64,000 nt of DNA from Paracoccus sp. SMMA_5_TC (GCF_009696685.2 NZ_CP102355.1:2405501-2469500), one strand, 5' to 3'. Positions 29,582-40,145 are shown, counted from the first letter of the stretch. Notes: generated by a model not told the origin, from the sequence alone. Made by a program: numbers and translations.

Positions 29582-30805
29582 ATGGAAAAACGCATCCTGC
29601 CCGAACGGCCGGGCTGGCGAGACGAGGCCGCACGGCTGGGGTTCAGTTTTGCCGACATGGACGGCCAGCCCTACTGGGATGAAACCAGCGCCTATTGCTT
29701 TACCCTTTCCGAAATCGAAGATCGGATCGAGGCGCCTTCTACCGAGCTGCATCAGATGTGCCGGGCGGCGGCCGAGCGGATCCTGGGCGAAGAACAGCTT
29801 TTGAGGCGCCTGCATGTCCCGGCCGAACACTGGGATCTGCTGGCCGAAAGCTGGCGACAGGGCGAACCCGAACTGTATGGCCGGCTGGATCTGGCCTATG
29901 ACGGCCAGGGCCCGGCGCTGCTGCTGGAATACAATGCCGACACACCGACGGCGCTCTACGAATCGGCGTCCTATCAGTGGCTGTGGTTCGAACAGCAGCA
30001 GGCGGCCGGCGTGCTGGGCGCGGATTGCGACCAGTTCAACAGCATCCACGAATCGCTGGTGGCGCGCTGGGCCGAGATCTGCGCCCCCGGAGAGGACGTG
30101 CATTTCGCCGCCGACAGCAGCAACCCCGAGGATTACGCCACCGTCGAGACCCTTGCCTGGGCCGCACGCGAGGCAGGCCTGGGCGCGCATTTCACCGATC
30201 TTGCGCAGATCGGTCTGACCAGTGATGGACAGTTTGCCGACGGCCAGTCCCGCGTCATCGGCACGCTGTTCAAGCTTTATCCATGGGAGGACATGCTGCG
30301 CGACAGCTACGCCGAACATCTGGTCGGCTCGGGCACGCGCTATATCGAACCGCCGTGGAAGGCGGTGGTGTCGAACAAGGGGTTGCTGCCGGTGCTGTGG
30401 CAGATGTTTCCCGGCCACCCGAACCTGTTGCCGGCGTTCTTTGCCGAGGACGTCGAGCAGGCGCTGACCGGCGGCCAGCCCGCCGCCCATGTCGCCGCGG
30501 CCTTCGACGCCGCCCGCGACCGGCTGGCGCGCGGACATGTGACGAAGCCGATCTATTCCCGCGAGGGCGCGGGGGTCACCCTGCACCGGCCGGGCCAGCC
30601 GCCGCTGTGCCATGCCGATGACAGCTATTCGCATCACCCGATGATCGTGCAAGCCCTGGCGCCACTGCCGGATTTCGGCGGCTTTCACCCGGTGCTGGGC
30701 AGCTGGATCGTTGGCCAGCATTGCTGCGGGCTTGGCCTGCGCGAGGACACATCGCCCATCACCCACAACCTGTCGCGCTTCAAGCCGCATTTCATCGAGG
30801 GCTGA
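29582..30805 (+). CDS. Glutathionylspermidine synthase family protein (YgiC-like)
   Basis: The 407-residue protein is an ATP-grasp enzyme of the glutathionylspermidine synthase C-terminal family, like E. coli YgiC/YjfC. YDGQGPALLLEYNADTPTALYE and FKLYPWEDM mark the domain; the end carries GSWIVGQHCCGLGLRED. It lacks the amidase domain of GspSA, so it probably forms an amide bond without hydrolysing it. AAGGAGATATC precedes the ATG. The DUF1190 lipoprotein gene follows 2 bases later, the same pairing as ygiB/ygiC. Confidence 0.88.
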   Translation: MEKRILPERPGWRDEAARLGFSFADMDGQPYWDETSAYCFTLSEIEDRIEAPSTELHQMCRAAAERILGEEQLLRRLHVPAEHWDLLAESWRQGEPELYGRLDLAYDGQGPALLLEYNADTPTALYESASYQWLWFEQQQAAGVLGADCDQFNSIHESLVARWAEICAPGEDVHFAADSSNPEDYATVETLAWAAREAGLGAHFTDLAQIGLTSDGQFADGQSRVIGTLFKLYPWEDMLRDSYAEHLVGSGTRYIEPPWKAVVSNKGLLPVLWQMFPGHPNLLPAFFAEDVEQALTGGQPAAHVAAAFDAARDRLARGHVTKPIYSREGAGVTLHRPGQPPLCHADDSYSHHPMIVQALAPLPDFGGFHPVLGSWIVGQHCCGLGLREDTSPITHNLSRFKPHFIEG

Positions 30806-30807
30806 CC

Positions 30808-31413
30808 ATGACCACGACCCGCCACCGCAAACGCTCGCGCCATGTCGCCCTTGTGCTGGCCGGAACCGCGACCCTGGCCCTTGCCGCCTGCGAGGACGAG
30901 CGCGTCGATGCGCGCTCTTTCCCGGATCTTGAAAGCTGTATCGCCGCCAGCAAGGACAACAGCCTGTGGTTCACCGAACAGGATTGCCGCCAGAACTTTG
31001 CCGCCGCGCAACAGGAACATCTGGAAACAGCGCCGCGCTATGAATCGAAGGAGCTGTGCGAACAGCAGCACGGGGTCGGAAATTGCGGCAGCGACCCGGC
31101 CGCGCAACAGGGCGGTGGCGGGTTTTCCTTCATGCCGCTGTTGGTGGGTTACATGATGGGATCGATGCTGTCGCGCGGCGGCGGCATCTTTTCGCAACCG
31201 ATGGTGCGCACGGCCGACGGCCGCTTCGCCACCCCGAAGGGCGACCAGTCCTTTGCCACCAACAACGGCGCGGGCAAGGTTGCCAGCTCCACCTTCAATC
31301 GCGCGCCCGCCACGATCGGCAAGCCGCCGATGACTGCGGCGCAGGTGCAAAGCCGCGGCGGCTTCGGCGCAAGTGCGACCAGCCGAAATCCCGGCCGCTC
31401 GCTTGGCGGCTGA
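30808..31413 (+). CDS. DUF1190 lipoprotein (YgiB-like)
   Basis: The 201-residue protein has a basic start (MTTTRHRKRSR), a hydrophobic segment ending in lipobox LAAC (Cys 28) and a DUF1190 domain with FPDLESCIAASKDNSLWFTEQDC. A Gly-rich hydrophobic stretch (FMPLLVGYMMGSMLSRGGG) and a Ser/Gly/Arg-rich tail follow. It is likely an envelope lipoprotein. Function is unknown; the neighbouring YgiC-like gene implies a shared role. Confidence 0.85.
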   Translation: MTTTRHRKRSRHVALVLAGTATLALAACEDERVDARSFPDLESCIAASKDNSLWFTEQDCRQNFAAAQQEHLETAPRYESKELCEQQHGVGNCGSDPAAQQGGGGFSFMPLLVGYMMGSMLSRGGGIFSQPMVRTADGRFATPKGDQSFATNNGAGKVASSTFNRAPATIGKPPMTAAQVQSRGGFGASATSRNPGRSLGG

Positions 31414-31465
31414 ACCTGCCGATGCTGACAGCTCGGGATGCGATCTTTTTTTGCGCGCCTCCCTG

Positions 31466-31494
31466 TTGACAGGCCGCCGGGCTCTGCCTAGATC
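31466..31494 (+). promoter_or_regulatory. groESL promoter
   Basis: TTGACA (31466-31471) and TAGATC (31489-31494) are separated by 17 bases, placing the start of transcription near 31501, directly before the CIRCE element. Confidence 0.6.
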
Positions 31495-31501
31495 AGCGGC
31501 A

Positions 31502-31528
31502 CTGGCACTCACCAAGGCAGAGTGCCAA
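31502..31528 (+). promoter_or_regulatory. CIRCE element (HrcA operator) of groESL
   Basis: CTGGCACTC (31502-31510) and GAGTGCCAA (31520-31528) form an inverted repeat with the exact 9-base spacer of CIRCE; eight of nine arm positions pair. Its place just after the predicted transcription start fits repression by HrcA, whose gene is not in the window. Confidence 0.88.
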
Positions 31529-31561
31529 CAACATAATCACCTGTAACACCGGAGTGTTCAC

Positions 31562-31849
31562 ATGGCTTTCAAACCGCTGCATGACCGCGTTGTGGTCCGT
31601 CGCGTCCAGTCGGACGAGAAAACCAAGGGCGGGCTGATCATCCCCGACAGCGCCAAGGAAAAACCGGCCGAAGGCGAAGTCGTCGCCGTTGGCGAAGGTG
31701 CGCGCAAGGATTCGGGCGAACTGATCGCGCCGGCGGTCAAGGCTGGCGATCGGGTGCTGTTCGGCAAATGGTCGGGCACCGAGGTCACCGTGGACGGCGA
31801 AGAGCTGCTGATCATGAAGGAAAGCGACATCCTGGGCATCATCGCCTGA
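31562..31849 (+). CDS. groES: Co-chaperonin GroES
   Basis: GroES caps the GroEL folding chamber. The 95 residues start [15 protein letters not shown] and include the mobile loop [19 protein letters not shown] and the end SDILGIIA. It is the first gene of the CIRCE-controlled operon; groEL follows after 38 bases. Confidence 0.97.
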   Translation: MAFKPLHDRVVVRRVQSDEKTKGGLIIPDSAKEKPAEGEVVAVGEGARKDSGELIAPAVKAGDRVLFGKWSGTEVTVDGEELLIMKESDILGIIA

Positions 31850-31866
31850 TCGCTTTTTCCAGATAA

Positions 31867-33525
<1,659 letters not shown>

Positions 33526-33545
33526 TCGCGCCGAAACGCATATCG

Positions 33546-33570
33546 GGCCGCCCCTCGGGGCGGCCTTTTT
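33546..33570 (+). terminator. Rho-independent terminator of groESL
   Basis: GGCCGCCCC (33546-33554) pairs with GGGGCGGCC (33557-33565) and is followed at once by TTTTT. Confidence 0.88.
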
Positions 33571-34329
33571 CGTTGCACGCAGCTATCCCCGCGCCACGCC
33601 GGTTGCGGGCTTCGTGCTGTCTCGACAGGCTCATCCGCCGGTCCAGAAAATCGCGATAGGCTGGAAGGCCGCAGCAATCGACCGCATGGCAGGCCGGTTC
33701 ACATCCTTTCAACGATGCGCGCTATCGGGATGCGATGCGCCGTCATCCGGCCGCGCCCGCTGCGACAGGTTGCCCCTGGCACAGGCGAAACCGTCAAACA
33801 CTTGCTGACCGGTGCAATTCGTTCCTGGCCAAGGTGATCCGGGCGGGGGCGCCGCGCCCACGGCTGCCCCATGCCCGGCCCGATGGCCTTCACCCGTGTT
33901 CGTTTCCGGATGGCCATGCTTCGCGCCAGACCGCCATGCCGACCCGGCACGCCGCAGATGGACCAGCCGGACGCACATGAAGCCCTGCCCCCCTTGATCT
34001 GCGGCCCGAGACGACACCGGATACGGATTGCCCCATTCTTCTCGGTAGCCAAGCCTGCATCAGCCGCCCGCTCTGGTCAGAGGCACCGAGACGCAGCGCG
34101 CCAGAGGCAGACCCGATCCCGAAACAGCGCGGCCCATGCCGGTATCTGCCGGATCATGATCGCCGGGTCAGCGGCGGCGCGGGCACAAGACGCCCTGCGG
34201 CAACGCATCGGTGCTTGCGCCACGGAAAGGCCACAGGGGCTTGATCGGCGCGCGGCCATGGCGATCTGACTGTTCAAAGCTGAACAGGTGATGCCGTTGC
34301 GGCTGGCGGAACACGACTGGGGGTTCGGT
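33571..34329. other. Long gap without a recognisable gene
   Basis: This 759-bp stretch between the groEL terminator and the ABC-F gene holds only short overlapping frames (up to about 110 codons). They have low-complexity Arg/Ala/Pro products and no convincing ribosome site. I find no tRNA, transposase remnant or repeat. It may be a decayed gene or house an RNA I cannot recognise. Confidence 0.5.
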
Positions 34330-36153
34330 TCAGCCCTGCTGATCGCGTTCGGCCAGCTGCAACCATTCCTCTTCGGCGGCGGCAAGGGCGGCCTGGCGCT
34401 CGGCGAGACCTTCACTGGCCTTCTGGAACTTGACCGGGGCGGTCTGGAACAGGTCGGGTTGCGCCAGAAACTCGGTCAGCCTGGCCATTTCCGCCTCGAG
34501 CCGTTCGATGATGCCCGGCAGCGCCTCAAGCCGCTTCTTTTCGGTAAAGCTGAGCCCGCTGCGCTCGGGCGCTGGGGTGACCGGTTCGGGCCTGGGCGCG
34601 GTCGCGCGCACGGGTTCGGCTGCGGCAGCGGGTTCGGCGTTGGATTGCGGGCGCTGGGCGATATAATCCGACCAGCCGCCGGGATAGATCACCGCCCGGC
34701 CGTCGCCCTCCATCGCCACCGTCTGCGTCGCCACGCGGTCTATGAAATCGCGGTCGTGGCTGACCAGCAGCACGGTGCCGTCGTAATCGCCCAGGATGTC
34801 CTGCAGCAGGTCCAGGGTTTCCACGTCCAGGTCGTTGGTCGGTTCGTCCAGCACCAGCAGGTTGGACGGTCGCGCCATGATCCGCGCCAGCAGCAGCCGC
34901 GCCTTTTCGCCACCCGACAGGCTGCCCACCGGCGCCCGGGCCTGCGCCTCGTCGAACAGGAAATCCTTGAGATAGGCAACGACATGGCGCGGATTGCCGC
35001 GAACCATGACCTGATCCGACCGCCCCGAAACCCGCATCGCCGGATCGCCCGCCAGCGCGTCCCACAGCGTCACGGTATCGTCGATGGCCGAACGCGCCTG
35101 ATCGAACACCGCAATCTCGAGATTGGTGCCATGGCGGATTTCGCCGCTGTCGGGCGCGATCTCGCCGGTCAACATCTTGATGAGCGTGGTCTTGCCGGCG
35201 CCGTTCGGCCCGACGAAGGCCACCCGGTCGCCGCGCAGCACCCGCAGGTCAAAAGGCCGCAGGATGACGCGGTCGCCAAAGCGTTTCGAGATGCCCTTGG
35301 CGTCGATCACGCGCTTGCCCGATTGCGGCCCCGCGTCCAGTTCCATCGCGGCAGTGCCCTGACGGCGAATCTGACTGGCGCGTTCCTGACGCAGCGCGGC
35401 CAGCGCGCGCAGACGGCCCTGATTGCGCTTGCGCCGGGCGCTGATCCCTTCGACGGCCCAACGCGCCTCGGCCTTGATCTTGCGGTCCAGCTTGTGACGG
35501 GCCTCGTCCTCGGCCGCCCAGACGGTTTCACGCCAGTCCTCGAAATGTTCAAAGCCGCGATCCTGGCGGCGCACCTCGCCGCGGTCGATCCACAATGTCG
35601 CGCGGGTCAGCGCCCGCAGAAAAGCGCGGTCGTGCGAAATCAGCACGAATCCCGCCCGGGTTGCCGACAGCTGCTCTTCCAGCCAGCCGATGGCCTGGAT
35701 ATCCAGATGGTTCGTCGGCTCGTCCAGCAACATCAGTTCGGGCGCTTCGGCCAGCAGCCGCGCCAGCGCCGCCCGTCGCCTTTCGCCGCCCGAGGCGGTG
35801 GCGACCGGCCGATCGGGATCGAACTTCAGCCCCTCGGCCGCCATCTCGACCCGATAGGCTTCGGTTTCGGGCAGGCCGGCGCCGGCAAATTCGCCCAGCG
35901 TGCGAAAGGCCGACAGGTCGGGATCCTGTTCCATATAGCCGACCTTGACCCCGGCCGGGGTAATGACCTGGCCGCTGTCGGGTTCGACCAGCCCGGCCAT
36001 CACCTTCATCAGCGTCGATTTGCCAGAACCGTTGCGACCAACCAGCGCCAGCCGGTCGCCGGGTTGCACGGTCAGGTCAAGTCCGTCGAAAACCGGATTG
36101 CCGCCAAAGGTCAGCGAGATGCCGGAAAGCTGAAGAAGGGGTGCGCGTGCCAT
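34330..36153 (-). CDS. ABC-F family ATPase (Uup type)
   Basis: This 607-residue soluble protein has two ABC domains: Walker A GRNGSGKST with LDEPTNHLD, then GPNGAGKTT with LDEPTNDLD, joined by a basic linker. The C-terminal coiled coil (SGLSFTEKKRLEALPGIIERLEAEM) is the Uup DNA/ribosome-binding tail. ABC-F proteins act on ribosomes and have no membrane domain. The ATG at 36153 begins MARAPLLQLSGI; an upstream in-frame start would add 33 unlikely residues. Confidence 0.9.
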   Translation of the reverse strand: MARAPLLQLSGISLTFGGNPVFDGLDLTVQPGDRLALVGRNGSGKSTLMKVMAGLVEPDSGQVITPAGVKVGYMEQDPDLSAFRTLGEFAGAGLPETEAYRVEMAAEGLKFDPDRPVATASGGERRRAALARLLAEAPELMLLDEPTNHLDIQAIGWLEEQLSATRAGFVLISHDRAFLRALTRATLWIDRGEVRRQDRGFEHFEDWRETVWAAEDEARHKLDRKIKAEARWAVEGISARRKRNQGRLRALAALRQERASQIRRQGTAAMELDAGPQSGKRVIDAKGISKRFGDRVILRPFDLRVLRGDRVAFVGPNGAGKTTLIKMLTGEIAPDSGEIRHGTNLEIAVFDQARSAIDDTVTLWDALAGDPAMRVSGRSDQVMVRGNPRHVVAYLKDFLFDEAQARAPVGSLSGGEKARLLLARIMARPSNLLVLDEPTNDLDVETLDLLQDILGDYDGTVLLVSHDRDFIDRVATQTVAMEGDGRAVIYPGGWSDYIAQRPQSNAEPAAAAEPVRATAPRPEPVTPAPERSGLSFTEKKRLEALPGIIERLEAEMARLTEFLAQPDLFQTAPVKFQKASEGLAERQAALAAAEEEWLQLAERDQQG

Positions 36154-36313
36154 GCAGCGCAGATATGCCGGCCGGCGTGGCGGGTCAACGGTGCGCGCGC
36201 GGGATTGATCCTGCGCCCGGCGACGGTATACCCATGCCCACGAACGGGCCAATCATGCCCACGCCCCACCAGCCAGCCGACGCCAGCCGGACCAGATCAG
36301 ACAAGGACAACCG

Positions 36314-36604
36314 ATGACCATGGACCGATCCACCTGCCGCGTCGCCACCCCCCATGCCAGCCGCTACCTGCAACAGCTCTGCAAGCACTGGGCCCACAAG
36401 TTCCAGGTCAGCTTCGATCCCCAGCAGGGCCGGATCGAGCTGCCGGACGGGCGGTTGCTGGAAATGACAGCCTCGGCGGCGGAACTGCATCTTTGCGCCA
36501 CCGCCCCAGCCGCAGACATGGCGCAGTTTCAGGACATCATCGCCAAGCATATCGCCGGCTTCGGCTTTCGCGAGCAGCTGGTGTTCGACTGGCAGGCAGA
36601 CTGA
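36314..36604 (+). CDS. DUF2218 domain-containing protein
   Basis: This 96-residue soluble protein fits the DUF2218 family: HASRYLQQLCKHWAHKF, IELPDGRLLEM and the C-terminal FREQLVFDWQ. In other bacteria such proteins lie beside siderophore or iron-uptake genes, but here the neighbours are ABC-F and dnaX, so the role is unknown. AAGGACAACCG precedes the ATG. Confidence 0.85.
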   Translation: MTMDRSTCRVATPHASRYLQQLCKHWAHKFQVSFDPQQGRIELPDGRLLEMTASAAELHLCATAPAADMAQFQDIIAKHIAGFGFREQLVFDWQAD

Positions 36605-36641
36605 TGCGGTTGCCGGCCCGCGCCGGCCCCGTTAATCTGCC

Positions 36642-36659
36642 CCGGTCGAACAGGACCGG
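36642..36659 (+). promoter_or_regulatory. Hairpin over the dnaX ribosome site
   Basis: CCGGTC (36642-36647) and GACCGG (36654-36659) form a perfect 6-bp stem with a 6-base loop. AGGA (36652-36655), a likely Shine-Dalgarno core, lies across the loop and the downstream arm, 7 bases before the dnaX ATG. Confidence 0.4.
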
Positions 36660-36662
36660 AAG

Positions 36663-38450
36663 ATGAGCGAAAGCGACACCACCTATCAAGTGCTGGCCCG
36701 TAAATACCGGCCCGAGACCTTTGCCGATCTGGTCGGTCAGGACGCGATGGTGCGCACCTTGCGCAATGCCTTTGCCGCCGACCGGATCGCGCAGGCCTTC
36801 GTGATGACCGGCATCCGCGGCACCGGCAAGACCACGACCGCGCGCATCATCGCCAAGGGGCTGAACTGTATCGGTGCCGATGGTCAGGGCGGCCCCACCA
36901 CCGAACCCTGCGGCACCTGCCAGCATTGCGTTGCCATCAGCGAGGGGCGCCATGTCGATGTCATGGAAATGGACGCCGCATCGCGCACCGGCGTGAACGA
37001 CATCCGCGAGATCATCGAATCCGTCCACTATCGGGCGGCCTCTGCCCGCTACAAAATCTATATCATCGACGAAGTTCACATGCTGTCGACCAGCGCCTTC
37101 AACGCGCTGCTCAAGACGCTCGAGGAACCGCCGCCGCATGTGAAGTTCATCTTTGCCACCACCGAAATCCGCAAGGTGCCGGTGACGGTGCTGTCGCGCT
37201 GCCAGCGCTTCGACCTGCGCCGTATCGAACCCGAGGTGATGATGGCGCTGCTGCGCCGGATCGCCACGCGCGAGGGGGCGCAGATCAGCGACGATGCGCT
37301 GGCGCTGATCACCCGCGCCGCCGAAGGTTCGGCCCGCGACGCGACCAGCCTGCTGGATCAGGCCATCAGCCATGGCGCCGGCGAGACCACCGCCGTGCAG
37401 GTGCGGGCGATGCTGGGTCTTGCCGATCGCGGCCGGGTGCTGGATCTGTTCGACATGATCCTGCGCGGCGCCGCGGCCGAGGCATTGGCCGAATTGCAGG
37501 CGCAATATGCCGATGGCGCCGACCCGCTGGCGGTGCTGCGCGATCTGGCGGAAATCACGCATTGGGTCTCGATCGTCAAGATCACCCCCCAGGCGCTCGA
37601 GGATCCGACCATCGGCCCCGACGAACGCGCCCGGGGCCAGGACATCGCCGGCCGGGTGGCGATGCGGGTGCTGACGCGGCTGTGGCAGATGCTGCTGAAG
37701 GCGCTGGAAGAGGTCGCCGCCGCGCCCAATGCCATGATGGCGGCGGAAATGGCGGTGATCCGCCTGACGCATGTCGCCGATCTGCCCGACCCCGATGCGC
37801 TGATCCGCAAGGTGCAGGCCGCGGCGGCGGCGGGCGATTTCAGCCGCAGCGGCGCGGCCCCGGCCCCCGCGGCCAGTGCGCCGGCCGCGGCCCCGCGCGC
37901 CGCCCGGCCGCCCGCGCAGGTCTCCCTGCGCCCCGGTGGCAGCGCGGCGGCCCTGGCGGTGTCACCCGATGCGCTGGCGGCGTTCCCCGATTTCCAGGCG
38001 GTGCTGGAACTGATCCGTCGCATGCGCGACATGAAGCTGCTGCTCGAGGTCGAGGATCATCTGCGCCTGGTGCGATATGCCCCCGGCCGCATCGAGTTCC
38101 AGCCGACCGACAACGCGCCGCGCGATCTGGCGCAGCGTCTGGCCGAAAGGCTGCGCGGCTGGACCGGGGGACAGCGTTGGGCGGTCATCGTGGCATCCTC
38201 GGGTGGGCAGCCCACGATCAGCGAACAGCGCACCCTGCGCGAAGCCGAGGCGCGGGCGCGGGCGATGGAAAGCCCGACCGTGCAGGCGATCCTGGCCGCC
38301 TTTCCGCAGGCGAAAATCACCCGTATCCGCCCGGTCCCGCAGCCGGTGGCGGTTGAAAACCCCATGGGCGAGGATACATCCCCCCATGACCGCACCGATG
38401 GCCCCGTGGCCGAGGTCGAGGAATGGGATCCCTTCGAGGACGAGGAGTAA
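36663..38450 (+). CDS. dnaX: DNA polymerase III subunit gamma/tau
   Basis: DnaX is the clamp-loader ATPase that joins the replicative polymerases. The 595-residue protein has Walker A GIRGTGKT (50-57), zinc ligands C69, C83, C86 and C89, and Walker B YIIDEVHM. The clamp-loader domains are followed by an Ala/Pro linker (about 400-425) and a C-terminal tau domain ending DPFEDEE. No A-rich slippery site for a gamma frameshift was noticed. ybaB and recR follow in the classic order. Confidence 0.95.
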   Translation: MSESDTTYQVLARKYRPETFADLVGQDAMVRTLRNAFAADRIAQAFVMTGIRGTGKTTTARIIAKGLNCIGADGQGGPTTEPCGTCQHCVAISEGRHVDVMEMDAASRTGVNDIREIIESVHYRAASARYKIYIIDEVHMLSTSAFNALLKTLEEPPPHVKFIFATTEIRKVPVTVLSRCQRFDLRRIEPEVMMALLRRIATREGAQISDDALALITRAAEGSARDATSLLDQAISHGAGETTAVQVRAMLGLADRGRVLDLFDMILRGAAAEALAELQAQYADGADPLAVLRDLAEITHWVSIVKITPQALEDPTIGPDERARGQDIAGRVAMRVLTRLWQMLLKALEEVAAAPNAMMAAEMAVIRLTHVADLPDPDALIRKVQAAAAAGDFSRSGAAPAPAASAPAAAPRAARPPAQVSLRPGGSAAALAVSPDALAAFPDFQAVLELIRRMRDMKLLLEVEDHLRLVRYAPGRIEFQPTDNAPRDLAQRLAERLRGWTGGQRWAVIVASSGGQPTISEQRTLREAEARARAMESPTVQAILAAFPQAKITRIRPVPQPVAVENPMGEDTSPHDRTDGPVAEVEEWDPFEDEE

Positions 38451-38453
38451 GCG

Positions 38454-38798
38454 ATGTTCAAGGGTCTGGGCGACATGGGCGATCTGTCGAAAATGATGGA
38501 GGCCGCGCAGCAGATGCAGGCCAAGATGGCCGAGATGCAGGAAGGTCTGAACCGACTGACGGTGACCGGCGAAGCCGGCGGCGGCCTGGTGCGCGCCACG
38601 GCGACCGCCAAGGGCGAACTGACGGGGCTGGAGATCGATCCGTCGATCTTTCGGCAAGAGGACAAGGAAGTGGTCGAGGATCTGATCCTGGCCGCGATCA
38701 AGGATGCGCAGCGTCGCGCCCAAGACAAGGCCGGCGAAGAAATGCAGCGGGTGTCGCGCGAACTGGGCCTGCCGGCCGATCTGAAGATGCCGTTCTGA
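38454..38798 (+). CDS. ybaB: YbaB/EbfC family nucleoid-associated protein
   Basis: This 114-residue DNA-binding dimer has the family helix [16 protein letters not shown] and the block [29 protein letters not shown]. It lies 3 bases after dnaX and 1 base before recR, the conserved dnaX-ybaB-recR arrangement. Confidence 0.94.
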   Translation: MFKGLGDMGDLSKMMEAAQQMQAKMAEMQEGLNRLTVTGEAGGGLVRATATAKGELTGLEIDPSIFRQEDKEVVEDLILAAIKDAQRRAQDKAGEEMQRVSRELGLPADLKMPF

Positions 38799-38799
38799 C

Positions 38800-39399
38800 A
38801 TGGCCCCTGCCGGGGACGAAATCGAGGCGCTGATCGCGGCGCTGGCCCGGCTGCCCGGCCTGGGACCACGCTCGGCCCGGCGTATCGTGCTGCACCTGAT
38901 CCGCAAGCGTGCGGGGCAGATGGCACAGTTGTCGGCCATGATGGCCAGCGTCGCCGAAAAGGCGCGCGAATGCCTGATCTGCGGAAACGTGACCCAGGCC
39001 GATATCTGCCCGATCTGTCAGGATCCGGCGCGGGCAACTGGCGAGATCTGCGTGGTGACCGATGTGGCCGATCTTTGGGCCCTGGAACGCGGGCGCGCGT
39101 TTCGCGGACGCTACCATGTGCTGGGCGGCAACCTGTCGGCCCTGGACGAGATCGGTCCCGATGAGTTGCGGGTGCCGCAGCTGATCGCCCGCATCGGCAG
39201 CGAGAACATCACCGAGGTCATCCTGGCGCTGTCCGCCACGGTCGACGGCCAGACCACCGCCCATTACATCGCCGAGGCGCTGGCCCCGACCGGTGTCGCG
39301 GTCACCAGCCTGGCGCAGGGGGTGCCGATCGGCGGCGAGCTTGATTACCTGGACGACGGCACCATCACCGCCGCACTGCGGGCACGCCGACGGTTCTGA
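38800..39399 (+). CDS. recR: Recombination mediator RecR
   Basis: RecR works with RecF/RecO to load RecA at single-strand gaps. The 199 residues contain the helix-hairpin-helix [12 protein letters not shown], the zinc finger C58/C61/C70/C73, a Toprim domain ([15 protein letters not shown] onward) and the C-terminal [18 protein letters not shown] block. Confidence 0.95.
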   Translation: MAPAGDEIEALIAALARLPGLGPRSARRIVLHLIRKRAGQMAQLSAMMASVAEKARECLICGNVTQADICPICQDPARATGEICVVTDVADLWALERGRAFRGRYHVLGGNLSALDEIGPDELRVPQLIARIGSENITEVILALSATVDGQTTAHYIAEALAPTGVAVTSLAQGVPIGGELDYLDDGTITAALRARRRF

Positions 39400-39424
39400 C
39401 CTTACCAACGGTCATGGCCACGCG

Positions 39425-39450
39425 AAAAAGGCGCCTGCAAGGCAGGCGCC
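39425..39450 (-). terminator. Rho-independent terminator of hsp20
   Basis: On the minus strand a perfect 9-bp stem (39450-39442 with 39438-39430, 3-base loop) is followed by TTTTT (39429-39425). It lies about 160 bases past the hsp20 stop, and the hairpin could also end recR transcripts on the plus strand. Confidence 0.78.
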
Positions 39451-39609
39451 AACGGCAATTCCGAGAGAGTTTCGAGGGCGGTCAGCAATCCGCCCGGGTC
39501 CGCCGTTCGCGCCCCATCGAAGGGCGCGCCCGGCGCGGGGCCTTTCGGCCCCGGCCCGTTCGTCGCGGCAAGCCTGGTTTACGGGCTTCAGGCGCGCAAG
39601 CCTGAAGGC

Positions 39610-40056
39610 TCAGGCGTCCAGACGCTCGACCGCCTTGGCAGGGCGGCTGATCTCGATCCGGCGGGGCTTCAGCGCCTCGGGGATTTCACGGACCAGATCG
39701 ATATTGAGCATGCCGTCCTCGTGGCTGGCGCCCTCGACCCGGACATGATCGGCCAGGGTAAAGCGACGCTCGAAAGCGCGGGTGGCGATGCCGCGATGCA
39801 GATAGGTGCGGCCTTCGTCCTCGGCGGCTTTCTTGCCCGAAACGATCACGGCGCCATCCTTGACCTCGACGGTCAGATCCTCGGCACCGAAACCGGCCAC
39901 GGCGATGGTGATACGATAGGTATTTTCGCCGGTCTTTTCGATGTTGTAGGGGGGATAGCTGGCGATATCGGCCGACAGGGCACGATCCATCACATCAGCC
40001 ATACGGTCGAAGCCGACCGAAGCACGGTAAAGCGGGGTCAGGTCGAAATTACGCAT
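39610..40056 (-). CDS. Hsp20 family small heat-shock protein (IbpA-like)
   Basis: Small heat-shock proteins hold unfolded proteins until refolding. The 148-residue protein has an IbpA-type N-terminus (MRNFDLTPLYRASVGFDRM, with YPPYNIEKTGENTYRI), an alpha-crystallin domain (about 40-125, ending SHEDGMLNIDLVREIPE) and a short tail (RRIEI, the IXI-like anchor). The ATG at 40056 is 8 bases after AAGGA; longer in-frame starts would fall within the heat-shock leader. Confidence 0.92.
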   Translation of the reverse strand: MRNFDLTPLYRASVGFDRMADVMDRALSADIASYPPYNIEKTGENTYRITIAVAGFGAEDLTVEVKDGAVIVSGKKAAEDEGRTYLHRGIATRAFERRFTLADHVRVEGASHEDGMLNIDLVREIPEALKPRRIEISRPAKAVERLDA

Positions 40057-40138
40057 GTTTCGCATCCTTGGTTCAAGCGATACAAATGGCGCCCCCCGAT
40101 CAGGGCGGGCAATCCGTCGACGCCATCTGGCCGTCGAC
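40057..40138 (-). promoter_or_regulatory. ROSE-like RNA thermometer candidate in the hsp20 leader
   Basis: The roughly 80-base leader can form a 5' hairpin (GTCGAC arms at 40133-40138 and 40116-40121), a GC-rich middle stem (about 40110-40088) and a last hairpin from 40080 to 40060. In the last, TCGC pairs with GCGA and CTT with the AAG of the Shine-Dalgarno AAGGA. TCGCT fits the UYGCU pentamer found opposite the Shine-Dalgarno in ROSE elements of alphaproteobacterial small heat-shock genes. The fold is judged by eye. Confidence 0.5.
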
Positions 40139-40145
40139 AGCATTC

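Noticed and set aside
33571..34329. tRNA T-arm-like GGTTCACATCC near 33700
   Set aside because: The flanking bases do not form the five-pair T stem and there is no acceptor stem or anticodon arm.
34288..36666. Plus-strand frame of 792 codons over the ABC-F gene
   Set aside because: The minus strand encodes two complete ABC domains. The plus product has the His/Arg/Gln-rich makeup of a shadow.
36663..38450. Programmed frameshift in dnaX to make gamma
   Set aside because: No A-rich slippery heptamer followed by a stop in the alternate frame was seen.
39586..39607. Hairpin CTTCAGGC/GCCTGAAG just after the hsp20 stop as a terminator
   Set aside because: No T run follows on either strand; the hairpin at 39425-39450 is a better terminator.
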